Assembly (NCBI GenBank): GCA_033964015.1
Contig: CM066913.1
Location: forward strand, 31,323,577-31,387,576
Origin: Scolanthus callimorphus
Taxonomy: Eukaryota; Cnidaria; Anthozoa; Actiniaria; Edwardsiidae
Direction of reading: 5' to 3'
Length of the DNA stretch: 64,000 nt
Shown here: piece after piece, positions 8,241 through 15,263 of the stretch
How positions within the stretch are numbered: the first letter of the stretch is position 1
Layout of the letters: the number at the start of each line of letters is the position of its first letter
Made by a program: the position numbers and the translations under genes
Notes under the pieces: generated by a model
Database searches by the model: none
The model's input: only the letters and a program-made list of their open reading frames with translations
What the model was told of the DNA's origin: nothing

Positions 8241-8937
8241 TAAACTGGCGTATTTGATTCCCGTGGAACGTGCACCCTCTGCTGCTGCTGCTGCTCCTCC
8301 TCCGCAGGAAGAACAACAAGAAGGAGGCATGAATCCGTTAAACGTGCAACGCATTAATCAATTGAAGCAAATTCAAACGGTGGAAAATCAAAGCCCTTTT
8401 ACGGAACCGTTGTTGGAAAAAGCCAAATGGGTCAATCACACGTTGGGCAGCAAGCATCAATGGACGCCCGACATTCTGGCTAAATTAACGTCCAAAGCCA
8501 TTGCCAATTATGCGTTATTGCTGCAACAAGCGCGCGACTATCGCAAAGCGCAAACGTTGGCCGGGGACACCACGGCGGCGAATGGTAGTAGCCGTTTGGC
8601 AGATCGGACGTCGTCGTCGGCGTTGGGTTTGTCGTCGGCCCCCACGCCACCGTCCGCTCTACCCGGCACCACACCCAAAACACGCAAATTGCTGGCTACC
8701 CCGTCTTCCTCCAAATTAACCTCCGAAGTGCAAAGACAATTGGCCAAGGCGTATACAAGGTCATCAACCCCTTCTACCTCGCACGAAAAAGCAGCCAAAA
8801 AATCGTTGGCCATGTTGAAAAAGATTGACACGGCCTTGACAAGGACTCCTGCCGTGACGCGCAGCAAAACGCACAAGAAACAAGATGGGAAAGGAGGACT
8901 GACTCGTTGGTCACGCGTTGCTTTTAAAAATAAATAA
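8230..8937 (+). CDS. Unknown protein with proline/alanine N-terminus and basic C-terminus (235 aa)
   Basis: Start chosen at ATG 8230 (MKYNKLAYLIPVERA). An Ala/Pro/Gln-rich linker is followed by a globular part (about 55-105; KWVNHTLGSKHQWTPDILAKL). A long Ser/Thr/Pro-rich region then ends in a lysine-rich tail. Short proteins beginning with a Lys-Leu-x-Pro segment directly after the helical ORF are, in my memory, common in related elements. It closes the left transcription block; AATAAA-type signals follow at once. Confidence 0.6.
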   Translation: MKYNKLAYLIPVERAPSAAAAAPPPQEEQQEGGMNPLNVQRINQLKQIQTVENQSPFTEPLLEKAKWVNHTLGSKHQWTPDILAKLTSKAIANYALLLQQARDYRKAQTLAGDTTAANGSSRLADRTSSSALGLSSAPTPPSALPGTTPKTRKLLATPSSSKLTSEVQRQLAKAYTRSSTPSTSHEKAAKKSLAMLKKIDTALTRTPAVTRSKTHKKQDGKGGLTRWSRVAFKNK

Positions 8938-8997
8938 ATACGCATGTCATTTTTAAAATTTAAAATGTAATAAAATTTTTTATTATCACACTCTTTT
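8928..8997. terminator. Convergent polyadenylation region
   Basis: Between two tail-to-tail genes lie AATAAATAAATA on the + strand and, read on the - strand, AATAAAAAATTTTATTA. The 60-base AT-rich stretch can end transcripts from both sides. Confidence 0.6.
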
Positions 8998-9681
8998 TTA
9001 CATTTTTTTCTTACGAGATGCATAGCGCATCGAGGCGATCAGATCGCAAGCCTCTTGCAAAGGCTTGTTGCTTTTCGCATGAAAAGTCTTGGTGTTTTTG
9101 TGCAGTTCCTTGAACAGCGGACCCACGTTCTCGGTGTAGCCAAACTTGTCTTGCACGGGTGACGTGAGCATGTCGATCACCTTGTTGAGGCTCGGCAACA
9201 TCTCGTTGCTAGCAAACGCTTTGAGCCGAATCAGACAGTCGAGATAATTGTGATGCACGTGTGCAAAATCCGACATGAGCATCGCGATCGGTGGATGACC
9301 ACCTTCTTCTGTTTCTTGAAATAGCGCCTCAAACGGGTGAAACCCCGTGATCTGTGGTGGTGGTGGTGGTGGTGGTGGCGGCGCCGCAGCCATGCCGCCT
9401 TGACCGTTTAACAGAAATTCCGTCGGTGGCGCCTGGTCGTTTAGCAAAAATTCCCACAAGGGATCTTTTTTTTCCTCCATCACAACAGTCGTCGTCGTCT
9501 CCGGTGGTTTAGGTTTAGGTTTCTTTTTCTTTTTCTTTTTGTTGGGTTCTTCGTCGTCGAGCGGCGGCGGCAGCATTTTCGACAAGTCCTTGGTGGCCAC
9601 AGGACATTTTCGTTTTTTCGATTCCTCGTTGAGAGGAGGAGGGCTAGTAGCCGTTACGGCAGGTACGTCGCACATCATCAT
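8998..9681 (-). CDS. Proline/lysine-rich protein of unknown function (227 aa)
   Basis: Starts with MMMCDVPAV. The N-terminal half is low complexity with two lysine tracts that could act as nuclear signals (ESKKRK; NKKKKKKKPKPKP) and a proline run (about 100-110). The C-terminal half (about 115-227) looks globular and helical, with LMSDFAHVHHNYLDCLIRL and NKVIDMLTSPV, and ends in basic residues. A TATA-like box (TATATAAAT) lies about 40 bases upstream at 9718-9727. No family recognised. Confidence 0.65.
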   Translation of the reverse strand: MMMCDVPAVTATSPPPLNEESKKRKCPVATKDLSKMLPPPLDDEEPNKKKKKKKPKPKPPETTTTVVMEEKKDPLWEFLLNDQAPPTEFLLNGQGGMAAAPPPPPPPPPQITGFHPFEALFQETEEGGHPPIAMLMSDFAHVHHNYLDCLIRLKAFASNEMLPSLNKVIDMLTSPVQDKFGYTENVGPLFKELHKNTKTFHAKSNKPLQEACDLIASMRYASRKKKM

Positions 9682-9717
9682 TTCTAGGGGCTGTGATTTA
9701 AACGAGGTAACCGGTTC

Positions 9718-9727
9718 AATTTATATA
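9718..9727 (-). promoter_or_regulatory. TATA-like box for the 8998-9681 gene
   Basis: Read on the - strand the bases give TATATAAATT, 37 to 46 bases before the ATG at 9681. The box overlaps the 3' end of the next upstream gene. Confidence 0.4.
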
Positions 9728-10260
9728 CCCGACGAGCTACGCATCATTATTGCGTAGTCTCGCTTGCATTTTGCCATTGTACCTGCTCCGTCAGGTAATA
9801 GAGGGAGATTATTACCCTGTTGGCCATTCAGAAGGTAACGACCGTACTCTTCTAAACTTCGTCTCCTCACGTAACCGAAGAAAAAACTTGTGCTGTGAAT
9901 CCACAAGTGTAACTGACTGTTCAGTTTATCCAGCAGAACGGTTAACTCTGGCCATTCTTGACGAAGGGCATCACGTTCGTGGTACAAGCGTTCAAGACTA
10001 TCGTATAACGTGTCCCAGTACAAGAACGTGATGCACAATCCACCAAAACACGAGCACCCCCCTTCATCCGTTTCTCTCTCTTCCACGATCAGGGCTGCCT
10101 CTTCGCGAAATTTAAGCACCACGTTCATTAGATTGTTGTCCTTCGTGTCGACCGCATCGAGCAGGGGCAAGCATTGTCGAAGAAGAGCAACCACTTTTTG
10201 CGCATGATGATAATCTACCGCTTTTTCGGCTTTATCGGTGAGCGTCGCACACTCTGCCAT
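9721..10260 (-). CDS. Unknown helical protein (179 aa)
   Basis: The frame is open to 10386, but ATG 10260 (MAECATLTDKAEKAV) is preferred because a TATAAAAAG box lies about 40 bases upstream of it. The protein looks helical (HAQKVVALLRQCLPLLDAV; WDTLYDSLERLYHERDALRQEW) with a cysteine patch (GGCSCFGGLC). No family recognised. It is one of a run of mid-sized ORFs on this strand that may be early or accessory genes. Confidence 0.65.
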   Translation of the reverse strand: MAECATLTDKAEKAVDYHHAQKVVALLRQCLPLLDAVDTKDNNLMNVVLKFREEAALIVEERETDEGGCSCFGGLCITFLYWDTLYDSLERLYHERDALRQEWPELTVLLDKLNSQLHLWIHSTSFFFGYVRRRSLEEYGRYLLNGQQGNNLPLLPDGAGTMAKCKRDYAIMMRSSSGI

Positions 10261-10296
10261 TGTGCCTATCTCTGTTGTGTGCCGGTCTCGAGCGCG

Positions 10297-10305
10297 CTTT
10301 TTATA
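10297..10305 (-). promoter_or_regulatory. TATA box TATAAAAAG
   Basis: On the - strand TATAAAAAG lies 38-46 bases upstream of the ATG at 10260, close to ideal core-promoter spacing. Confidence 0.45.
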
Positions 10306-10457
10306 ACAAAGACACGGTTTTAGGAAAACTCTTTTTTTATTACATTTCTTTAACAACTCGTCTTCGTCGTCTACACATTCTATCACTCATTTCAGTGGCA
10401 AATTTTAAAATTAAACGTAACGCCTCCATCAAGCAGTCTCGTGTCACTGTTCTTTGT

Positions 10458-10643
10458 TCAGGCATTTTTCGCGACGATGCCACGCTTCACCAACGCTCTT
10501 TTGGCACGTCTAAATAAAGCAGTTCCTGCGCTTTTAATTATGCTACGAGTCACCGGGCTTTTTATAAGACCACCGCGACCTCGTTGTCCACGCCGACGCC
10601 GCCGCCGCCCCCGCCTTCCTCCATGTTGTTGTTGTGATGTCAT
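10458..10643 (-). CDS. Very basic 61-aa protein
   Basis: MTSQQQHGG is followed by RRGRRRRRRGQRGRGG, then a helix-like segment (IIKSAGTALFRRAKRALVKRG). A TATAAATAG box lies about 35 bases upstream at 10677-10686. In composition it parallels the 12444 protein, also an Arg block followed by an amphipathic tail. Probably a nucleic-acid-binding virion peptide; inference only. Confidence 0.6.
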   Translation of the reverse strand: MTSQQQHGGRRGRRRRRRGQRGRGGLIKSPVTRSIIKSAGTALFRRAKRALVKRGIVAKNA

Positions 10644-10676
10644 TGTGATGCCATTGTGATGGCGCGTCTATATCTG

Positions 10677-10686
10677 CTATTTATAG
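10677..10686 (-). promoter_or_regulatory. TATA box CTATAAATAG
   Basis: The palindrome-like CTATAAATAG lies 34-43 bases upstream of the ATG at 10643 on the - strand. Confidence 0.4.
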
Positions 10687-10690
10687 TGTT

Positions 10691-11008
10691 TCAAAAGGTG
10701 ACGAGTCCTGCAGAGGGTGTGCTGGCGGCATACGACACGTAATTTTCTTCCCAAGCAAAACGATGACATCGCGCAAAGGCCAACTGACGTTCCAAATACC
10801 GCTGAATCATAAATTCGGTAAGATCTTGTGGGTGCTGTTCCAACAACGTGTGTAAAAAGTCCAAAATACAATCGTGCGTGGGAGATTGATCGCCATCATA
10901 TCGCGGTGGCATAGCAATTCGCCCTTGCTGTTGTTTAACGATGTCGGCCAACTTGTAAAAAAAAGGATGCACTTTATTTTTTTCCGTCGACGACATCGCC
11001 CAGCCCAA
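10691..11008 (-). CDS. Unknown protein (105 aa)
   Basis: MGWAMSSTEKNKVHPFFYKL is followed by a helical body (DCILDFLHTLLEQHPQDLTEFMIQRYLERQLAFARCHRFAW). An internal ATG would give a start four codons later. The 5' part overlaps the 3' end of the next upstream gene by 35 bases in another frame. No family recognised. Confidence 0.55.
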   Translation of the reverse strand: MGWAMSSTEKNKVHPFFYKLADIVKQQQGRIAMPPRYDGDQSPTHDCILDFLHTLLEQHPQDLTEFMIQRYLERQLAFARCHRFAWEENYVSYAASTPSAGLVTF

Positions 11009-11501
11009 GTCGTGCTCGATTCTCAGAAGCTACGTGTTGCAATTGCACACCCAGTAAACGTCTGCAGACGGCGTCGTTGAGAAGCTGTCCCAAAACAGCG
11101 AGAATCAAATGAACATTGGGCTTTTGTAGGCTGCTAAAAGAACTCCAAATTTCGGCGAGTTCTTGATCGCTAAACGTTTCGTCGATATCTCGGCTTGGCG
11201 GTTGCGACTGCAACGACTCCATAATAAACAACACGCTGCGCAGCACTTGAGATAAGGGTAGAGTTTGATTAAAAAACGTAAACGTGAAGCAATCATCTAC
11301 TCTTGAAACAGCCCAACGAACAGCCTTGTCGCTAGCGCCCCATTTCTTGAGCACGTTCTTCCACAACGGAACAAAATGTGCGTTTTTTTTATGAAAAAAA
11401 TAAAAACGAACATGTTCTAAATAATTCCCTGGCACCACTTTTTCCATATCCGCAATACGGCGAAAAAAAAGTTCGTCGGTACGATCACCGCAATCAGCCA
11501 T
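10974..11501 (-). CDS. Unknown protein (175 aa)
   Basis: MADCGDRTDELFFRRIADMEKV begins a mostly helical protein (HVRFYFFHKKNAHFVPLWKNVLKKW; LRSVLFIMESLQS; VHLILAVLGQLLNDAV). Its ATG overlaps the stop of the next upstream gene by 8 bases and its 3' end overlaps the 105-aa ORF, so three genes are chained by overlaps from 11997 down to 10691. No family recognised. Confidence 0.65.
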   Translation of the reverse strand: MADCGDRTDELFFRRIADMEKVVPGNYLEHVRFYFFHKKNAHFVPLWKNVLKKWGASDKAVRWAVSRVDDCFTFTFFNQTLPLSQVLRSVLFIMESLQSQPPSRDIDETFSDQELAEIWSSFSSLQKPNVHLILAVLGQLLNDAVCRRLLGVQLQHVASENRARLGLGDVVDGKK

Positions 11502-11997
11502 GTTCTTGTTCTTGTTGGTCTGGTGATGGTACAGGAGAATTAGGCACCACTTCGATCGGGACGACGGGTTTTATGGTAACACGCTGTTTTTTCTTTTTCT
11601 TTTTCGGTGGTGGTTCGTGACCTAAATTCGCGTACGTTTGACGCACCACATCTTCTAAAGAGGCGCCACCACCTTCGCGCTTGATAACCTTTTCTTTTTT
11701 CTCTTTTACGTAGCAAGAAACACACAATTGCATCTGCTCGCGTCGCCGCAATTCCTCGTGCAGGTTGATCATCACACGAGTGTACGTGGCTCTCGCCGCA
11801 GCACGACCTTCGGGATTACCAAACACCCACTGTTCTAAACCCTTGATTAGGGTTTGTGTGGGTAACACCCGGCTGTTGGCCATTCCAAACAAAATGTGAT
11901 TTAACACGTTAAAAAAGTGTGCCTTGTCTTCCACGGAAAAATCAAATCCGTGAGGCGTTTGATCGCATACGCTACACGACGTGTTGCTCAAGGCCAT
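11494..11997 (-). CDS. Cys-pair protein with lysine-rich nuclear-signal-like tract (167 aa)
   Basis: Two CxxC pairs, CSVC near the N-terminus and CVSC near residue 93, could bind a metal ion together. Between them lies a helical segment (FFNVLNHILFGMANSRV). The tract PPPKKKKKKQR near residue 132 looks like a nuclear signal. The C-terminus is rich in Pro, Glu and Gln. A TATAAAG box is about 42 bases upstream (12039-12045). Possibly a small regulatory protein; no homologue recognised. Confidence 0.65.
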   Translation of the reverse strand: MALSNTSCSVCDQTPHGFDFSVEDKAHFFNVLNHILFGMANSRVLPTQTLIKGLEQWVFGNPEGRAAARATYTRVMINLHEELRRREQMQLCVSCYVKEKKEKVIKREGGGASLEDVVRQTYANLGHEPPPKKKKKKQRVTIKPVVPIEVVPNSPVPSPDQQEQEHG

Positions 11998-12038
11998 TTT
12001 TTTCCTTTTAGCTTCTGAGTCACACTGAGTTCGTTTGT

Positions 12039-12045
12039 CTTTATA
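12039..12045 (-). promoter_or_regulatory. TATA-like box TATAAAG
   Basis: TATAAAG on the - strand, 42-48 bases before the ATG at 11997. Confidence 0.4.
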
Positions 12046-12061
12046 GTTTTTTTCCTTAGAA

Positions 12062-12373
12062 TCAGTTAAAGGTAAAGCTCATGTGTACTTCACGACCCCG
12101 AGAGGGTGAATCTTCTTCTTCTTCTTCTTCTTCTCCCTGTACCTCTTGCTCTTCTTCTTCCTCCTCTGATTCACCCTCTTGTTGAACGACATCACGAAAT
12201 ACGAGCCGACGAAAGTCATCCTCGGTTAACCCAGTACGTTGTTTGAGCTTAGCGATTACCTGCATCATCTCAGCGGTCAGTGTTACAAAATCGGCCGAGG
12301 GCAAAGCCATTTTTCCGTGTTCATAATCAATCATGTGCTCCAATTGAGCAATATGTCGCTTTATGTGCTCCAT
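12062..12373 (-). CDS. Acidic C-tail protein (103 aa)
   Basis: An N-terminal helix (MEHIKRHIAQLEHMIDYEHG), a second helical part (FVTLTAEMMQVIAKLKQRTGL) and a C-terminal glutamate-rich stretch (about residues 68-87) encoded by GAA/GAG runs. An acidic tail of this kind is common in chromatin-interacting or transcriptional proteins. It is transcribed divergently from the 12444 gene through a shared 70-base promoter. Confidence 0.6.
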   Translation of the reverse strand: MEHIKRHIAQLEHMIDYEHGKMALPSADFVTLTAEMMQVIAKLKQRTGLTEDDFRRLVFRDVVQQEGESEEEEEEQEVQGEEEEEEEDSPSRGREVHMSFTFN

Positions 12374-12443
12374 GACGAACGCGCACCAGTCTATAAAAGC
12401 GCGCTCAATCCACCCTACCCCTTTTTATAAGCACACACACACG
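12374..12443. promoter_or_regulatory. Compact bidirectional promoter with two opposed TATA boxes
   Basis: Between divergent ATGs at 12373 (-) and 12444 (+) lie TATAAAAG reading right (12392-12399) and TATAAAAAG reading left (12421-12429). Each box sits about 45-55 bases from the ATG it points to, so each box falls near the other gene's leader. The boxes are crossed. Confidence 0.55.
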
Positions 12444-12728
12444 ATGAAACGCCGGCGCAGGAAGCAGCGTGGAGGTATTGCCGTGGGTCCACGCCGCCGC
12501 CGTCGAACGGGTGCCGCAAGTTCGGTACCTCAAATCAGTCACGCGTCCATAAAGCGTCCGGTATTCAAAGCGTCCAAAATCACCAACACCATAGGAGAGG
12601 TATTGTCGGGGCTTGTGAACGTGGCCCCCTCTTTTGCTGTCGGATTTCGAACGCTAGGAAGCTTGGGGTTAAAAGGGGTGACGAAACAACCCTACGTTCA
12701 AAAACATTTGAAAAGACTGTTTAACTAA
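12444..12728 (+). CDS. Basic protein with Arg blocks (94 aa)
   Basis: MKRRRRKQRGG and GPRRRRRTG form the N-terminus. The rest is a mildly hydrophobic tail (NTIGEVLSGLVNVAPSFAVGF; LGSLGLKGV). The layout resembles the 61-aa protein at 10458 on the other strand. Likely a core or membrane-active virion peptide by analogy with small adenovirus-like capsid proteins; this is inference. The start is set by the TATA box 45 bases upstream. Confidence 0.6.
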   Translation: MKRRRRKQRGGIAVGPRRRRRTGAASSVPQISHASIKRPVFKASKITNTIGEVLSGLVNVAPSFAVGFRTLGSLGLKGVTKQPYVQKHLKRLFN

Positions 12729-12742
12729 CTGTGGATTATTTT

Positions 12743-13354
12743 TTATTGTAACATCTGCAAACACTGCCACTGCAATTCACAAGCCATTTGCTCAATGCGC
12801 TTCATCAGCGATCCGCTATAATCTGCTAATAAATTTTGTTGAACACAATATTCTTTACACTGATTTTCACTAGGAAGTTGGGTTAAAGCTGCTTTTAAAT
12901 AACCGCCCAATTTCAACAACGGAGACACGATCACCTCGGTTTCCAACATCGTTTTTACCTCGGTTACAAACGACATGCTAAACTCATCTTGTCCATGCAT
13001 ACCATTCATGCAAAAATAAGCCTTTTGACACACGTCGGACATTTTTTGGTGCAAAGCGGCGTTCACTAGGTTTGGAGTTTTTTTAACAATCCCCTCTAAC
13101 AACCGTAATAACATAAGCATTTCCGACATCAAAAAATGAGTCAACGGTAACTGCCTGGGTAAAGCATAATCTAAAAACAAGTCACACAGCCCCATCAAGG
13201 CTTGACGGCAACACGCCAACTCCGTCCATGGATGGTGTTCAATTTGACGCGCTTTATCCCACAAACGGAGGACCAACTGAATCAAGTGAGGATGCTCTAC
13301 CAAAACGGACGCTAAGGCACGAACTTCTTCCGCTGATTCTTCAATCGAATTCAT
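12743..13354 (-). CDS. Unknown helical protein (203 aa)
   Basis: The composition is leucine- and cysteine-rich and helical throughout (VRALASVLVEHPHLIQLVLRLW; FLMSEMLMLLRLLEGIVKK). It has nine or so scattered cysteines but no clear zinc motif. The start overlaps the end of the next upstream gene by 14 bases. An AATAAA (- strand) lies just past its stop, in the 14-base gap to the convergent 12728 gene end. No family recognised. Confidence 0.65.
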   Translation of the reverse strand: MNSIEESAEEVRALASVLVEHPHLIQLVLRLWDKARQIEHHPWTELACCRQALMGLCDLFLDYALPRQLPLTHFLMSEMLMLLRLLEGIVKKTPNLVNAALHQKMSDVCQKAYFCMNGMHGQDEFSMSFVTEVKTMLETEVIVSPLLKLGGYLKAALTQLPSENQCKEYCVQQNLLADYSGSLMKRIEQMACELQWQCLQMLQ

Positions 13355-14078
13355 TATCTAATTCGCTGGCCGACTCCTTCAAAACCACTTGGATCTGCTG
13401 CTGCAACTTCTCTTTTGAATGGATGAGCAACGCTTCACGATCGACACAATAAATATCGCAACGCTCCAGTTTTATTAAACATTTTTCAAAAGGGTTCGTT
13501 TCGGGTAATTTCGACCCAAACCCCTTCCCCTTCCAAAAATAATCACGCCATTGACCCACCCACGCCCCATCAGCCAGCACCAGGTCGCAAACCGTAGTCA
13601 TACACTCGTAAAAATCGTCTTTCAACTCACTACATCCGCAATGCGATTTTGAATAAAATGTTTCAGGAGGGCCGGCGGGGATCGTGTACTCCGCAGCCCA
13701 TGCCGTGTTGAGAAATCGAAGCATTTTATACAGCACCCATTGAACGTCTAACACGTAATCCACATCACCTACAGTTTTGCAATGTTTATTCATTTCGTCA
13801 CACAAAAGCCACAAGATGCGAGACGAGTTCGAGTTGAAATCTTCGGCACACCACAAGTCAGCAAAGTCCATCTGAAATCGAGCATCGGTTAAACCAAAAC
13901 CACAATCCTCGCTGTCAGGCCACCACACGTTGTGATTCTCCCTCGCACGCGGCCGGCACACCTCCACAAATGGAGGTTGATGAAACACATGATACGTAAA
14001 CACTTGGCTCCAATAAGCGATCAACGATCTAGTCACTTTGTTCGACACCGTCCTTGCGAGATTTTTTTCCATCATCAT
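13341..14078 (-). CDS. Unknown protein, Trp/Cys-rich (245 aa)
   Basis: Starts MMMEKNLARTVSNKVTRSL inside the downstream part of the small 14029 ORF. It contains several aromatic and cysteine-rich blocks (NHNVWWPDSEDCGFGL; DLWCAEDF; KSHCGCSELKDDFYECMTTVCDL). No nuclease, helicase or replication motif is seen. Translation could be coupled to the upstream small ORF. Confidence 0.65.
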   Translation of the reverse strand: MMMEKNLARTVSNKVTRSLIAYWSQVFTYHVFHQPPFVEVCRPRARENHNVWWPDSEDCGFGLTDARFQMDFADLWCAEDFNSNSSRILWLLCDEMNKHCKTVGDVDYVLDVQWVLYKMLRFLNTAWAAEYTIPAGPPETFYSKSHCGCSELKDDFYECMTTVCDLVLADGAWVGQWRDYFWKGKGFGSKLPETNPFEKCLIKLERCDIYCVDREALLIHSKEKLQQQIQVVLKESASELDNEFD

Positions 14079-14196
14079 CGCTATCCGCTTTACGCGATAC
14101 CATTAGAGCACCCAAGGTAAATCCAGCAGAAAAGGGGATAAAAAACGCCAACGCCGTCAACAAAGCCGCTTTAAGCGCTATACTAGACAATGACAT
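14029..14196 (-). CDS. Small single-span membrane protein (55 aa)
   Basis: An ATG at 14196 opens 55 codons ending in TAG at 14029-14031. Residues 6-33 are hydrophobic (IALKAALLTALAFFIPFSAG) and would span a membrane. The rest is a charged tail (SRKADSDDDGKKSRK). A TATATATAA-type box lies about 36 bases upstream (14231-14239). The last 50 bases overlap the start of the 245-aa gene in a different frame. It might be a viroporin-like or virion membrane peptide; the role is unknown. Confidence 0.55.
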   Translation of the reverse strand: MSLSSIALKAALLTALAFFIPFSAGFTLGALMVSRKADSDDDGKKSRKDGVEQSD

Positions 14197-14230
14197 GATG
14201 ATGATGATGTTTCGTTGCGATGCCTAAATG

Positions 14231-14239
14231 TTATATATA
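14231..14239 (-). promoter_or_regulatory. TATA-like box
   Basis: An alternating TA run (TATATATAA on the - strand) 35-43 bases before the ATG at 14196. Confidence 0.35.
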
Positions 14240-14248
14240 TTTTTTTTG

Positions 14249-14671
14249 TCAAACCGTTGGATAATGCCTCAACAGGTAAACGAGCAACGTGTGTAACTCC
14301 TCCCAATCGTCACTCCACTCACGAAAATTTGAAAATTTGCTTGCTTGTTTCTGCTGGTCTTCGAAATCCACAAACCGCTGGGTAATGGCACCATGAGCAA
14401 TACAACACTCGAGAAGAAACGATGCATCGTCGGTGCGGTCTTTGAGCTGTTTCAATTCTTTCTTTTCGATTTCATCACAAAACCGAAGAAACACGCCTCC
14501 GACAAAGGCTATGTGAAAGGCGTTATCATCCCCATCTTCACACATCTCGTACGTTGCCCCTTCTCGAATCGGGTAAAACCGATTGCTTTTTACCCGAGAA
14601 AGGATAAATTCGCGAAACTTTTTAACGTGCTCGCAGAATCGGCTATACAGAAAAAGGCTCAACATCATCAT
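14249..14671 (-). CDS. Unknown protein (140 aa)
   Basis: MMMLSLFLYSRFCEHVKKF begins a helical, acidic protein with the hydrophobic stretch AFHIAFVGGVFLRFCDEI. Its first ATG codons lie in a CATCATCATGG palindrome-like tract shared with the divergent gene at 14670, so there is no intergenic promoter. Which ATG is used is unclear. No family recognised. Confidence 0.6.
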   Translation of the reverse strand: MMMLSLFLYSRFCEHVKKFREFILSRVKSNRFYPIREGATYEMCEDGDDNAFHIAFVGGVFLRFCDEIEKKELKQLKDRTDDASFLLECCIAHGAITQRFVDFEDQQKQASKFSNFREWSDDWEELHTLLVYLLRHYPTV

Positions 14672-15263
14672 GGTGGTGACGTGCTTTGATCACCAAGGAT
14701 CTGTTCAGATTGGGGGGATTCTCGATATGGAAGGATTTTTCATCCAGCGCCGCTTTTATCCCAAAGAAATTGGAATCATCACGGTGGAAGCTTGGCCAAA
14801 TTATTCACCTAAACTACACCGCTATTTCGTCAGTTATCCGTTCCACTATTCGTCGCTTCGTCACAAGGACAAAAAATCATGCAACTATGTGAAAAACTTT
14901 ATTCATGGATTTCGCGTCGATGACCGCCCTCGTGGACACATCGCTCTTTCCCAAGTGCAGGCCAAAATCAGGCAAATTTACGACAACCACTGCAGCAAAG
15001 AATCACTGATGGCTTACAAGGGAGGTCACGTGGAAAAAGATGTGCTCGACGCATGCGGAATCCCCAACTACAACCTCGAAACGCTAGGATGTCCTAAACC
15101 CGACGACGATAAGTTTAACGAATACGCGTACAATCACCCATGGCCATTCAACAAAGAAACTAACACGTGCGGAAAACATCGTCCTTTAATCGACGGTAAA
15201 ACACCACACTGCGCCATTAAAGAAGCCTGTTTCTTTTTTAATTGGTGTGCTTATCACAGTTAA
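14670..15263 (+). CDS. DEDD-nuclease-like candidate (197 aa)
   Basis: The N-terminus has LDMEGFFIQRRFYPKEIGI, where the D-M-E could be motif I of a DEDD exonuclease fold. Later come NFIHGFRVDD, then AYKGGHVEKDVLDACGIPNYNLETLGCPK. That K-G-x-x-x-E-K plus 'NLE..GCPK' arrangement recalls a family of uncharacterised RNase H-fold proteins in animal genomes and mobile elements, from memory. Cysteines cluster near the end (HCAIKEACFFFNWC). If correct it may process nucleic acid. ATG 14670 is preferred although the frame is open from 14583. The stop codon overlaps that of the convergent 530-aa gene. Confidence 0.5.
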   Translation: MVVTCFDHQGSVQIGGILDMEGFFIQRRFYPKEIGIITVEAWPNYSPKLHRYFVSYPFHYSSLRHKDKKSCNYVKNFIHGFRVDDRPRGHIALSQVQAKIRQIYDNHCSKESLMAYKGGHVEKDVLDACGIPNYNLETLGCPKPDDDKFNEYAYNHPWPFNKETNTCGKHRPLIDGKTPHCAIKEACFFFNWCAYHS

